In this document: one piece after another, positions 54,519 to 63,729 of the stretch
How positions within the stretch are numbered: the first letter of the stretch is position 1
Layout of the letters: each line of letters begins with the position of its first letter
NCBI GenBank assembly: GCA_020635075.1
Contig: JACKAM010000001.1
Location: 1,984,001 to 2,048,000 of the forward strand
Source of the DNA: Pseudobdellovibrionaceae bacterium
Lineage (GTDB): Bacteria > Bdellovibrionota > Bdellovibrionia > Bdellovibrionales > UBA1609
Length of the DNA: 64,000 nucleotides
Direction: 5' to 3'
Program-made: the position numbers and the translations under genes
Notes under the pieces: generated by a model
Seen by the model: the letters and a program-made list of their open reading frames with translations, nothing else
Database searches by the model: none
What the model was told of the DNA's origin: nothing

Positions 54519-56174
54519 TTAGTGCATCGTGCCCGTCGCTGGCAGAAGACCTTCGATTCCGGCAGCCTTATTGACCGCCTTATAGGCATCGACCAAACCC
54601 GCCCCAAACTGATTTTCGTTGTTGGGTGTCAGAGCCGTTGCCGTCGACTTTAGAATGTCCCGAACCTGCTCCGCGGTCAGCTGCTTGTTCACTGCCTTAA
54701 CGAGAGCCGCCACACCCGACATATGAGGAGTCGCCATAGAGGTTCCCTGCATCTTTTCAAAATCACTGGTGCGTGAGTGAACTGTGCCCGACAGGTTCGT
54801 CTTGGTCATCATCTCTTCACCCACATCTTGGGCGATGAAAGCTACAGGAATGTTCACTGTCACGCCTTCTCCCAGAGTGGCCGAAAGAATGCCTGGCTCA
54901 TTGTTAAAAAGAATCACGCCGACGGCACCCGCTGCGATGGAGTTTTTGACCTTGTCGCCAAAGGCGATTTCACCACGACGAACGAGAGCAATTTTGCCAC
55001 GCACATCAATACTGGGAAAATCTTCGGGTTTACCAAGGCCCGCGAACACTACACTTTGTGTGACAGGAGCTGCCGTCACCGCAGATCCATTTACTGGGAG
55101 ACTTTCAACCTGAATGGGACCATTGCCATCATTTAGGTCAAATGCCACATCGGTAGCCTTGCCAGTTCCCTGAGGGACGCTGGACATGACGTTCACACCT
55201 GGAGCAACGATGTCCAACTCAGGTCCCCACTGGGAGAATCCTGCCTTTGCAATATTCTCGTCAACGGCACCCACGGCAATTGTGCTGGGATAGGCAGCTG
55301 GGAAAGAAACCCGATTGACGCCGTCGTTTCCAGAGGCTGCAACCACTACAATTCCTTTGTTCGCAGCAGCCTGATAGGCCTTGCGAGCTGCATCGGATGG
55401 GAAAGGTCCACCCAAAGAAAGATTCATCACATCAACTTTCTCCTGAATTCCCCAGTTCACACCACCAATGATGGCTGTAGAAGGGCAGCCCTGAGTCGAA
55501 CACACTCGGGCCGACAAAATCTTTGCCTCAGGAGCAACTCCAACAAGTCCAGTGACGGCTCCGTCCGCCGCAATAGTCCCGGCCACGTGAGTTCCATGGC
55601 TGATGTTGTCGAAGTAATCGTAGGGCGCGTTTGGCATATCAACGCCGGCAAAGTTGCGACCCTTTTCAAAGCGGCTGGCCAGATTCGGATGATCCCGATC
55701 AATTCCCGTATCGAGAACCATCACGCGAACCCCCCGTCCCCGATTGGAAGTTGGCCAAGCTTCAGGAGCTCGCACCGCTTCAATTCCCCATGGCATTCCA
55801 ATACTCTCTTTAACTGGCGAGCCACCGGTTGCCAACGGCAACGGCTTTGGAGCCGGGATGATCATCTCTTCTTCGATGTCGGCAATTCCATACTGACCTT
55901 TAAGCTCTTCCAATGCCCGAGGTGAATCGGCTTCAACAACGATCATCTGCACCTGATCAAATAGATCTTCAACTTTGGCACCTGAATTCGAGAGCATTTG
56001 AAATGCCTCGGAACGAATGGGCGATCCCATATGCGCTCTTTTGAAAAGCTGAAATGTTAAGGGTGAATCAATTGTAACAATGTACTTTGTCGCCCATGCG
56101 CCGCTGGCAAATCCTAAAGAAATTGCTAATACGGCCAATCCCTTGATCAGTGATGAATACGTCCTTGAAACCAT
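54519..56174 (-). CDS. secreted subtilisin-like protease (S8) with PA domain
   Basis: 551 residues. A signal peptide (1-28) and an inhibitor-I9-like propeptide (about 29-105) precede the catalytic domain. Asp155 (VLDTGID), His193 (SHGTHVAG) and Ser479 (GTSMATPHMSGVAAL) form the triad, with the oxyanion Asn in ASGNDG. A protease-associated (PA) domain of about 130 residues is inserted before the Ser segment (about 340-470), as in lactocepin-type subtilases. All catalytic parts are intact. It is likely an extracellular degradative enzyme. Its own promoter must lie in the 304-bp gap upstream; AGGGGG precedes the ATG. Confidence 0.93.
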   Translation of the reverse strand: MVSRTYSSLIKGLAVLAISLGFASGAWATKYIVTIDSPLTFQLFKRAHMGSPIRSEAFQMLSNSGAKVEDLFDQVQMIVVEADSPRALEELKGQYGIADIEEEMIIPAPKPLPLATGGSPVKESIGMPWGIEAVRAPEAWPTSNRGRGVRVMVLDTGIDRDHPNLASRFEKGRNFAGVDMPNAPYDYFDNISHGTHVAGTIAADGAVTGLVGVAPEAKILSARVCSTQGCPSTAIIGGVNWGIQEKVDVMNLSLGGPFPSDAARKAYQAAANKGIVVVAASGNDGVNRVSFPAAYPSTIAVGAVDENIAKAGFSQWGPELDIVAPGVNVMSSVPQGTGKATDVAFDLNDGNGPIQVESLPVNGSAVTAAPVTQSVVFAGLGKPEDFPSIDVRGKIALVRRGEIAFGDKVKNSIAAGAVGVILFNNEPGILSATLGEGVTVNIPVAFIAQDVGEEMMTKTNLSGTVHSRTSDFEKMQGTSMATPHMSGVAALVKAVNKQLTAEQVRDILKSTATALTPNNENQFGAGLVDAYKAVNKAAGIEGLLPATGTMH

Positions 56175-56478
56175 TTGTCCCCCTATCCTTGACTTTGGTC
56201 TAAGTCCTTCGCAGGAAATATTTCTATGGTGCTAAATTTTTTGCAAGAAAATTGGTTCCAAAATGGTACTTCCGCGATTTTTCCCTTATTTTGGGTGTTT
56301 CGCGCATTGCGGCATTAGATGATGCGTAGCAAAATTTGTAATGTTTATTATATTTCTCCGCGTCATTGGTGGTTTTACACGTTTTCACCTTCACGAGAAC
56401 GGAGCAGCAAACATCTATATAAATATTGGTAAAAACTCACCCGACCTAGGCCGATAAGACCTATGGCGGAGGGGGATC
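56175..56478. promoter_or_regulatory. AT-rich divergent promoter region
   Basis: 304 bp between the divergent subtilase and kinase genes. It is clearly more AT-rich than the coding DNA (runs such as ATTATATTT and TATATAAATATT). It must hold both promoters, but no box pair was convincing and no ORF or RNA is seen. Confidence 0.4.
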
Positions 56479-58305
56479 TTGAAGTTTCCAAAGATTGATA
56501 AATACATCCTTTTTGAGGTCATCGGCCGCGGTGGCATGGGTGAGATTTTTCTCGGCAAGAACCCTGGCTTCGACGGCATTGGGAAATTTCTAGCAATCAA
56601 AAAAATCCGACCGGAGTTTACTCTTGATCCTGAAATGGTGCGGCTCTTCCGTCGCGAAGCCCAGGTTGCGATTAAACTCAACCACAGCAATATTGGTTCG
56701 ATCTACGAATTCGGTATGCACGACCAGTCTTTCTTTTTGGTCATGGAGTTCATTGCTGGAACTTCGCTCGACAACATTTTTCAGCGCTTTAAAGCTGGAA
56801 CACTTCATCTCGGCCCCCAGGAGGCTATTCATATTATTCTGGCCATGGCCTCTGCTCTATCCTACGCCCACCGTTTTGTAGACCCGGAAACCCAGGAGCC
56901 CTCGCCCGTCATTCACCGAGATGTGAGTCCACACAACATCCTTGTGAGTTACGAAGGTGAAGTGAAACTCATTGATTTCGGCATTGCCCGGATGGAGGGT
57001 GGTGCCCATCACACCCAAACTGGTGCTGTCATGGGTAAAGTTGTTTATATGAGCCCTGAGCAGCTCCGTGGCGAACGGGTCGATCACCGGACTGACATCT
57101 ATGCCTTGGGAATTATTTTGTGGGAGTTGCTAACGGGATCTCGCTACTACGGTGGCCAGGATAACAATGAAATCCGCCAAAGACTGCAGGAGTCGAAAGG
57201 CCCCAAGCCTCTGCCGGGAAACATACCCTTTAAGAATGAGTTGGACGAGTTCCTCCAACACATGATGGCTCCCGACCCAAAAAGTCGGTACGCCACGGCT
57301 GAGGAGTTGGCTGCCGATCTACAGTTTTTCTACAACCAAAACTTCCCAGGCCACTCGCAGATGAATTTGCGAACTGTTCTGCAAGAAGCTTACGTTGACG
57401 ATATCCGCGAATTAAAACGAAAACTGGCTCGCTATTCGGCTTTGGGCAGCAAACAAAACCACAGTAATGACGACCTGGATGAAACTGCTGTGGTAACTTC
57501 GACGGTCACCGCCATCACTCCAACGATGACTATTCAGGTTCCAGCCAGCCTGGCAAAGAACGAAGACGATCTGCGCAAGTTGGTTGAAGATGTCGTGAGT
57601 TCCCAGGTCACTTCGATCACCACCAATCGCGATCAGCCAAAATGGAAAAAAATTGCTAAAGTTCGCTACCTTTGGATTCTAGGTCTGTTGGTATTCACAC
57701 TGAATATCGCCTTTAATCAGGGCTATCGCAGTCAGTTTTTGGAGAACGTAGCTCTTTTAGAAGACCTCTACCAGCGAATCTACAAAAATCGTGAAGATAT
57801 TCGCGTCGTCACGGGATCGGACGGTCAGGTGGTGGCCCTGAAAGTTGGCAGTCGAGTTGTGGCGGGCAAGGAGAACAGTGAACCTCCCAAAGAAACCATT
57901 CCTCTGATAAACAAAGTAGCACCCATCACCATGGAAATGAATCAGGGCGGAAACACGCCCTCAGCAGAAACACCAGATCAAGCTCCTCCCACTCAGAGGG
58001 CTCAACCAAGTCAGCCAACAGTTCCAGAGCCACGTCAGCCAGCTTCAAAATCCAAAACCGTATCCGAAAATACAAAACCAAAAGAAAACGGCTCAGAGTA
58101 CAAGCTATTTATTGATTCGGAACCCCGAGGCGCAGACATTTACATAAATGGCAAAAAGTACGAATGGCCGACCCCTGTTTACGTAAAGTTCAAAAGCAAC
58201 AAGACGGTCAAACTCGAGTTAAGGAAAAAAGGTTACCAAAGGCACATGGAGCTCACTAGTCCCTCAATTGGCGTCGTCCGCCCCCGCCTGACCAACTCCC
58301 CCTGA
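56479..58305 (+). CDS. Ser/Thr protein kinase with C-terminal PEGA domain
   Basis: 608 residues starting at a TTG with GGAGGGGG just upstream. The kinase domain (about 9-290) has the glycine loop GRGGMGE, Lys41 (AIKKI), the catalytic loop HRDVSPHN (146-153), DFG (166-168) and SPEQL, all intact and of myxobacterial type. A linker with acidic/threonine stretches leads to one transmembrane helix (about 397-415). The periplasmic part ends in a PEGA domain (541-588, FIDSEPRGADIYING). A cytoplasmic kinase with an envelope-sensing domain is implied. The 3' end overlaps the convergent gene by 42 bases. Confidence 0.92.
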   Translation: MKFPKIDKYILFEVIGRGGMGEIFLGKNPGFDGIGKFLAIKKIRPEFTLDPEMVRLFRREAQVAIKLNHSNIGSIYEFGMHDQSFFLVMEFIAGTSLDNIFQRFKAGTLHLGPQEAIHIILAMASALSYAHRFVDPETQEPSPVIHRDVSPHNILVSYEGEVKLIDFGIARMEGGAHHTQTGAVMGKVVYMSPEQLRGERVDHRTDIYALGIILWELLTGSRYYGGQDNNEIRQRLQESKGPKPLPGNIPFKNELDEFLQHMMAPDPKSRYATAEELAADLQFFYNQNFPGHSQMNLRTVLQEAYVDDIRELKRKLARYSALGSKQNHSNDDLDETAVVTSTVTAITPTMTIQVPASLAKNEDDLRKLVEDVVSSQVTSITTNRDQPKWKKIAKVRYLWILGLLVFTLNIAFNQGYRSQFLENVALLEDLYQRIYKNREDIRVVTGSDGQVVALKVGSRVVAGKENSEPPKETIPLINKVAPITMEMNQGGNTPSAETPDQAPPTQRAQPSQPTVPEPRQPASKSKTVSENTKPKENGSEYKLFIDSEPRGADIYINGKKYEWPTPVYVKFKSNKTVKLELRKKGYQRHMELTSPSIGVVRPRLTNSP

Positions 58306-58959
58306 TTCCAGTGGGTGGAGTTCGATTTTCTTAAATCGTACGCGATAGGCCGACCGAGTATCATCCCCATCAGAGGACAACCAAAGAGCCAACACGTCGG
58401 GGTTAGCTGTGAATTCATGTTTGAGATCAAATCCTCCGTTTTCCGGAATCTTCCAAACCACCTGCTCCATTATAAGGTCACTGGCCGGATGCTCCCGTTT
58501 AGAACCCACATGATCTGACTTGCGAGTGCCATTTAAGAACAGAATATGATCAACCCCGACATCCTTTGGAGCAAGATCGAACAATTTCACCACCCAATCA
58601 GCTGCCATTGCCTTTTGCACAAAGTTAAGCCTCCTATCACCTTTGATCACCAATCCAATGCGAATCTGATAGTCATCCGCACCCTTCTCCCCTTGGCCAA
58701 TCTCCTCCGGCAGATTCAGATCACCTTCTATTTGTCCAGTGATATGGACTGCAGATAGCTTCATAATTGAAGGCAAGGGGAATATCACAGGACTCGCAGA
58801 GTTCTTCACCTGAATGCTCAAGCCCTCTTGAGAAAACTCCACTTTATTGGGTTCAATCTTGCGGTACTTTAGGATCTGCCAGTCTTTGCCCGACTCCATG
58901 GGCACTACAAAAATCCCCATAACAAGTAATTTTGATGTAAACAATCGGACCCTTGTCAT
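58264..58959 (-). CDS. secreted DUF3047-like protein
   Basis: 231 residues with a signal peptide (about 1-22). The body has DDYQIRIGLVIKG, EQVVWKIPENGG and the terminal DGDDTRSAYRVRFKKIEL, a spacing reminiscent of DUF3047 (beta-sandwich, periplasmic). Recognition is weak. It converges on the kinase gene with overlapping 3' ends, so it is probably expressed independently. Confidence 0.55.
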   Translation of the reverse strand: MTRVRLFTSKLLVMGIFVVPMESGKDWQILKYRKIEPNKVEFSQEGLSIQVKNSASPVIFPLPSIMKLSAVHITGQIEGDLNLPEEIGQGEKGADDYQIRIGLVIKGDRRLNFVQKAMAADWVVKLFDLAPKDVGVDHILFLNGTRKSDHVGSKREHPASDLIMEQVVWKIPENGGFDLKHEFTANPDVLALWLSSDGDDTRSAYRVRFKKIELHPLESGGVGQAGADDAN

Positions 58960-59024
58960 GACCTCTCCCTTTTTGTCTATCCCGAATTTACAGTCGAGTG
59001 TATTGTCAGGGTAAAGGTGGGTCT

Positions 59025-59747
59025 ATGGCAAGTTGGTGGAATAGTTCAGGTGGCTTAGCCTATCACTTTGTCGCCTGGAGACAAAAAAGAGCTTGGCGTG
59101 AATTCCGCGCCCAAATAGGCGAGTTCCTCAACTCCCATGTCACGCCCAAGGGAGAACTTCTCCTCATTGGTCCAAGTGGCGGCTACACTCTCCCCAGCGA
59201 GTGGCTTGGTCAGTTTGAGCAAATTATGGCCCTTGATCCTGATCCTTTGGCCCCCCTGTTTTTCCGCCGCAATCATCCCGGCATCGAAGTCCACTGGTCC
59301 CGAAGAGACTATTTCATTGATTCCCAAAGGCAATGGAGGTCGCAGGGCCTCGACGAAATCGCTGCTGACTTCCCTCACCACACTCTGTTTTTTACCAATC
59401 TTATTGGCCAATTTCCCTTTCTATTGAAGAAACCTCAGCTGGAAAATGAGAACGAATGGCGCGACTGGCGCGAACACTGGCGTGGAACACTTGAATCCCG
59501 ACGGTGGATTTCTGTCCATGATTTGTTTTCATCAGATCGCCGCCCCCACCCGCCCCTTAATGGAAGCACTCTGCCACCCACTAAGCAGGAATTTATTCAC
59601 CAAGTCTATTCCGGGGATAGTTCGATTTTGGTAAACGATCATCTTACCTTTGATCTTTTGCCAAGCCCAGATGTGGCCCGGCGCTACGTTTGGCCCCTTT
59701 ACTCCGGCCAGATTCATCTTGTTGAAGCTGCCGCCAAGAACTGCTAG
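59025..59747 (+). CDS. methyltransferase-fold-like protein, unknown function
   Basis: 240 residues from the ATG at 59025 (AGGTGG upstream; an in-frame ATG at 58998 has no ribosome site). The segment ELLLIGPSGGYTLP followed by IMALDPDPLA resembles the first two strands and SAM-binding loop of class I methyltransferases. The remainder (FFTNLIGQFPFLL) fits the same fold loosely. No catalytic motif is seen. It lies 47 bp before the MscS gene on the same strand and may be co-transcribed. Confidence 0.5.
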   Translation: MASWWNSSGGLAYHFVAWRQKRAWREFRAQIGEFLNSHVTPKGELLLIGPSGGYTLPSEWLGQFEQIMALDPDPLAPLFFRRNHPGIEVHWSRRDYFIDSQRQWRSQGLDEIAADFPHHTLFFTNLIGQFPFLLKKPQLENENEWRDWREHWRGTLESRRWISVHDLFSSDRRPHPPLNGSTLPPTKQEFIHQVYSGDSSILVNDHLTFDLLPSPDVARRYVWPLYSGQIHLVEAAAKNC

Positions 59748-59794
59748 GTTTAGGCTTGATTTGCACTGAACCCTTTCCCTGTTTGGAGATTGAC

Positions 59795-61519
59795 ATGAAG
59801 CTTCTTAGCATCGTGCTCTGCCTCGCTTCCGCCATCACCTTTAATATTGCCGCCTGGGGAGAAAGCTCTCCTTTGGCTCCGGTCAAGTTGGACCACCCCC
59901 GTGACACCATGCTTTCCTACATGACCGCGATGGAAGACTACAAACAAGGATTGGAAACCAACAATGATGCTCTGAAGGACCGCCTGAACGATGCCATCCG
60001 CTGCCTCAACTTGAGTGATATTCCTTTTGTCCTACGCCAAGAGAGAGGCCGAGAGGCTGCCATTTTGCTCAAAGAGGTCATCGACCGGGTCATTGTTATT
60101 GATTACGAAAGGATTCCTGAATCGTCAGAGGAAAAGCGCTGGCGCCTTAAAGACACTGAGATTGTGATTTCTCAAGTTCAAGAAGGTGACCGGGTGGGCG
60201 AATTTCTATTTTCAACTGAAACCGTCTATCGGGCTCCGGAGTTTTTCAAAAAGGTAAAGACGCTGACCTACAAGGAAGGATCCGGACAAGGAGCCGGATA
60301 TAAGGAGCCCTGGGATGAGAAGCTGATTCCCTCTTGGGGAAAGAAACCCTTTCTTGGTCTACCCAAATGGAAGTGGCTGGGTATATTTGCTGCCATTTTG
60401 ATTTCCCTGATTATCAAAGTTTTAGGTGAGATGGTCTTTCGCGTGGGCATTCGACTGCTCAGTCAACGAGAGGACTCCTTCCGTTATCGAGCTTTGGTCG
60501 CCCTGGAAAAGCCGATGGGTTTGGTTCTGGCAACCGCTTTTGGTTATATTGCTCTACAAGTCCTCAAGTTCGAGGGCGTCGCACTGGCGTTTTTCGTGAC
60601 CGCCCTACAGATACTTCTCAGTCTTTGCTTGATCTGGGCCGCGTATCGGTTTTCAGACGTGATCACCTTCACCCTCACCCGTGTTGCAGAGAAGACCGAT
60701 ACTGATTTGGATGATCACTTGGTCCCCCTAATCACTCGGTCCCTAAGGATCTTTGTGGTCATCGTCGGAACCCTAGTTACCATCCAAAATCTGGGCTTTA
60801 ATGTCATGTCCCTGCTCGCCGGTCTTGGCCTGGGAGGTTTGGCTTTCGCCCTCGCTGCAAAAGACACCGCCGCCAATCTCTTTGGTTCGCTCATGATTCT
60901 CCTCGATCGTCCTTTTAAGGTGGGCGATTGGATTGTCGTGGGCAAAGATGAAGGCAAGGTGGAGGACATTGGCTTTCGTTCCACAAGGATACGCACATTT
61001 TATAATTCACAAATCTCTGTGCCAAACAGTGTTCTGGTTAATACCAATATCGACAACATGGGCCGCCGCGATGCCCGACGCTTCAAAACTACAATCGGTG
61101 TGACCTATTCAACAACCGCCGAGCAATTGGAGGCGTTTTTGGAGGGGATCAAGCAGATCCTCAGAGCCAATCCATCGACCCGTAAGGATAATTTTCACGT
61201 AAGCTTCAGTGAGTACGGTAACTCCAGCCTTAACATTCTGATCTACTGCCATCTGCTGGTAACGGAATATGGCGAAGAACTCCTTGAACGACAGAATATT
61301 CTTCTTGAAATCATGCGCCTGGCGCAAAAGCTGGGTATTGAGTTTGCATTCCCAACCCAAACTCTTCATGTAGAGACCTTTCCCGGACAGGAAAACCCTA
61401 AGTCGGTGAACTCTGACAGCCAGAGATTGCGGAATGTTCCAAGAGAATTTGGCCCCGGTGGAGTCGAGTCCAAACCCGAAGGACTTGGCTATTTCGTACC
61501 TGCGTTTAAGGAAACCTAG
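59795..61519 (+). CDS. MscS-family mechanosensitive channel
   Basis: 574 residues from the ATG at 59795 (GGAG upstream and signal peptide MKLLSIVLCLASAITFNIAA). The mature N-terminal 170 residues are periplasmic. Four or so transmembrane helices follow between about residues 190 and 360. The pore helix block GLGGLAFALAAKDTAANLFGS leads into DRPFKVGDWIVV, the MscS beta domain and C-terminal cage (VPNSVLVNTNIDNMGRR). It releases solutes on hypo-osmotic shock. The extended N-terminus is as in the larger MscS subfamilies. Confidence 0.92.
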   Translation: MKLLSIVLCLASAITFNIAAWGESSPLAPVKLDHPRDTMLSYMTAMEDYKQGLETNNDALKDRLNDAIRCLNLSDIPFVLRQERGREAAILLKEVIDRVIVIDYERIPESSEEKRWRLKDTEIVISQVQEGDRVGEFLFSTETVYRAPEFFKKVKTLTYKEGSGQGAGYKEPWDEKLIPSWGKKPFLGLPKWKWLGIFAAILISLIIKVLGEMVFRVGIRLLSQREDSFRYRALVALEKPMGLVLATAFGYIALQVLKFEGVALAFFVTALQILLSLCLIWAAYRFSDVITFTLTRVAEKTDTDLDDHLVPLITRSLRIFVVIVGTLVTIQNLGFNVMSLLAGLGLGGLAFALAAKDTAANLFGSLMILLDRPFKVGDWIVVGKDEGKVEDIGFRSTRIRTFYNSQISVPNSVLVNTNIDNMGRRDARRFKTTIGVTYSTTAEQLEAFLEGIKQILRANPSTRKDNFHVSFSEYGNSSLNILIYCHLLVTEYGEELLERQNILLEIMRLAQKLGIEFAFPTQTLHVETFPGQENPKSVNSDSQRLRNVPREFGPGGVESKPEGLGYFVPAFKET

Positions 61520-61522
61520 AAC

Positions 61523-61780
61523 GAACTGGCCCACTTAATTGTTGATCCGCAGAACTGTGGCTCGCCTTTGTCCGGGAATCGGTCCGATTGACGAGCCATT
61601 CCCGTGAATCCGAATCCTCACCGTCGCGCAGGGCGTATCCGAACTGCGGCGGCAAGCTGACGCAGTCCGAAGACGCGCCTGCCGCCGAAAAGGTGCGTGA
61701 GGATTCACGGAGAATGGTCGGCAAAGGACCGGATTCACTGAGAAGGGATTCTGCGGATCAACAATTAAGTGGGCCAGTTC
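61523..61780. mobile_element. 258-bp MITE-like palindromic element
   Basis: The first and last 32 bp are perfect inverted repeats (GAACTGGCCCACTTAATTGT and onward on each end). The inner 190 bp are also an imperfect palindrome. Blocks such as CCATTC-(C)-CGTGAATCC and CTCAC recur in mirror order, with a CGGCGGCA/TGCCGCCG hairpin in the centre. No ORF fits a transposase. CTAG lies three bases outside both ends and could be a target duplication. It starts 4 bases after the mscS stop, so its RNA would fold into a very long hairpin that could end transcription. A non-autonomous transposon is the best explanation. Confidence 0.75.
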
Positions 61781-61796
61781 AAACTAGCAAACAAAG

Positions 61797-62483
61797 CTAG
61801 GCGGCAGAAAGCCAGGCATGAAGGCGAACCTGATCATCTTTCTTCTTGAGGGGAGACAGGGCGACCCGGAAGCGACCATTAGGTGGTTGATTTTCGACGA
61901 TAGAACAGGTCAGTTGAACAGCTTCTCGCGTGGCCGGTTTGACGACCGTAATGGTACAATAGCCAAAGACCCAATCAGGTAAAGGATCTTCAAGCAAAAT
62001 CCCACCGACCGATACATCCACAGAATTGGTTTCAAACTTTTGCCCATTACAATCGATCAGGATTTCGTAGCGACGCTTGAGCCTCTGATGCGCCCGATGG
62101 ACAAACTCCGCACCCTCACTCTCTATAGGTAAATCCGGAATCTCACTCACCGCCACCACTTCAACTTCTGTCGCTGCCTGGTTGTCGACCTCGTTACCCT
62201 GATAAAGGCGCCTAATGGCGGTTATGGTATCGTCCTCGCGGTACTCTTCAGGAATTGGAGGGGGCTTAGCTCCCATTTGGCGGTCGTTCGGCTTTAGCAC
62301 GTCAGGCACTCGACTGACGACCTTCCACTTCTTCCAGTCTTCACGCCAAACTAGCCAATTGACTCTTTCTTTTGGTGAAATGCGCGACACAAAACAACGC
62401 ACCTCCTCGATGGTCAATCCATCGAGGCGTTCGCCATTTTCCGCATCATAGAGACACCATAATAGTGGTTGACTCTCTTCCAC
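61797..62483 (-). CDS. GYF-like/PilZ c-di-GMP effector
   Basis: 228 residues. The N-terminal 55 residues (LWCLYD, then NWLVWREDWKKW) match the GYF_2-like module of the PilZ protein at 44659-45438. The PilZ domain starts at about residue 130. Its RxxxR is RLKRR and its second motif DVSVGG is canonical DxSxxG, so it should bind c-di-GMP. It is a cytoplasmic effector with unknown partner. A short spacer separates it from the coiled-coil/SH3 gene upstream on the same strand. Fusions of this type are frequent in Bdellovibrio-like genomes. Confidence 0.82.
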   Translation of the reverse strand: MEESQPLLWCLYDAENGERLDGLTIEEVRCFVSRISPKERVNWLVWREDWKKWKVVSRVPDVLKPNDRQMGAKPPPIPEEYREDDTITAIRRLYQGNEVDNQAATEVEVVAVSEIPDLPIESEGAEFVHRAHQRLKRRYEILIDCNGQKFETNSVDVSVGGILLEDPLPDWVFGYCTITVVKPATREAVQLTCSIVENQPPNGRFRVALSPLKKKDDQVRLHAWLSAA

Positions 62484-62502
62484 CCAGACTCCCTCTTATC
62501 CC

Positions 62503-63729
62503 TTAGAAACAGGTCGCCGGTATAAAGGCCTTTTTGTTTTTCATGTGGACCTTATACCAACCCTTGCTGTGGGCACTGATGACCATCTTGTCGCCCTTTT
62601 TCACTTCTTTCATCACCGGGCCGCTGACCGAAGCCACAGATCGAATTTGGCAACTCTTACGTGCTGATTTCTTCGCCGGCGCCTTTCCCTTCATGTCGAC
62701 CTTCATGCCACGCGTGTCCTGAGCGGCAATCGCATCGTTAGCGCTTTCAAAGGTCACCGTGTTCGATCGGGCTCGTGCCTCTTTCGCCGCATACTTTCGC
62801 GAGCGGTTTTCAGCCGTTGCCTTGCGGGCCTTTTGCTTGGCCAAATTATTTTGGTGCCTCTGTTTCATCTCTTGTGCCCTTGCCTCAGTGTCCTGAGCGC
62901 GACCCTTTGCCAAATCGGCTTCTGCCTGGGCCATCTCAGCTTCGTCCTCAGCCCTCTCCACATCTTTGCGCATCTTCCGCAAAGAGGCTTCCTTATCCGC
63001 CACTCGCTTGCGCGAGCGATCCATTTCCTCTTTATATTTGGATACCCTGGTCTTGGCCTTTTGCTCTTCGACCTTCAGGTTTTTTTCCGCTTCTTGAATT
63101 CTTTTGATTGTGTCGGCCTCTTTGACCCGGGCCTCGTCTCTATCCTGACGAGCCTTGGTCACACTGTCTTTTGTGTCCTGAATTTTCTTTTCAACCGCAC
63201 GCTTTTCCTGGAGAAGGTTTGCCACTTTCTCGCGAACCATATCTCGATCACGCTCCGTCTTTTCTCGCTCCGCCTGAGCCTCTTCCAACTCGGACTTTTT
63301 ATTGGCGATATCCTGCTCGTACTTTTTCTGCTGTTCCTGAGCCTTGACCTTGTCCTTTTCAAATTGCTTGCGGTCGTTACGAGCGCGAACAATCTGGTCA
63401 TCAAACTTCTTGATTTGCATATCCGCATCCCGAGCCTTGGCTTTGGCGTTTGCAATCTCCTGCTCGGCATCCTTTTGAGCCCGCTCAGTCCGCCGCCTCT
63501 CGTCCTCAGCCCTTTCCCGGGTGGCTTTGGCTTCCTGTTGAGCTGCCTCGGACTCCGCTAGGGCGTCCTCCATCTCAGCCTCAACATCATCCAGGTCTGC
63601 CACCAAAATGCCGGGACCATTGTAGGCAAAGGCTTCATCAATAAAGGTGATGCCCATCAATATAGATAGAATGAAAAACAATTGTATTGGGCACACCCGG
63701 GATCGGTTGCCCTTATGCCTTCCGTGCAT
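62503..63729 (-). CDS. periplasmic coiled-coil protein with SH3 domain
   Basis: 408 residues. A signal peptide (about 15-35, ending DEAFA) is followed by one very long charged coiled coil (about 45-320) of Glu/Lys/Arg/Ala heptads. A basic linker and a C-terminal bacterial SH3-like domain follow (SVASVSGPVMKEVKKGDKM, GWYKVHMKN, FIPATCF). Such proteins (compare the EnvC/NlpC-type helpers) often position wall enzymes. AAGGGGG lies 8 bases before the ATG. It lies upstream of the PilZ gene on the same strand (19 bp apart) and is probably co-transcribed with it. The remaining 271 bp to the window end show no gene. Confidence 0.72.
   Translation of the reverse strand: MHGRHKGNRSRVCPIQLFFILSILMGITFIDEAFAYNGPGILVADLDDVEAEMEDALAESEAAQQEAKATRERAEDERRRTERAQKDAEQEIANAKAKARDADMQIKKFDDQIVRARNDRKQFEKDKVKAQEQQKKYEQDIANKKSELEEAQAEREKTERDRDMVREKVANLLQEKRAVEKKIQDTKDSVTKARQDRDEARVKEADTIKRIQEAEKNLKVEEQKAKTRVSKYKEEMDRSRKRVADKEASLRKMRKDVERAEDEAEMAQAEADLAKGRAQDTEARAQEMKQRHQNNLAKQKARKATAENRSRKYAAKEARARSNTVTFESANDAIAAQDTRGMKVDMKGKAPAKKSARKSCQIRSVASVSGPVMKEVKKGDKMVISAHSKGWYKVHMKNKKAFIPATCF

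Noticed and set aside
62833..63561. Plus-strand frame of 242 codons with hydrophobic, membrane-like translation
   Set aside because: It is the antisense of the charged coiled coil (Glu/Lys/Arg codons read backwards give Leu/Phe/Ser). The minus strand has signal peptide, coiled coil and SH3 domain.
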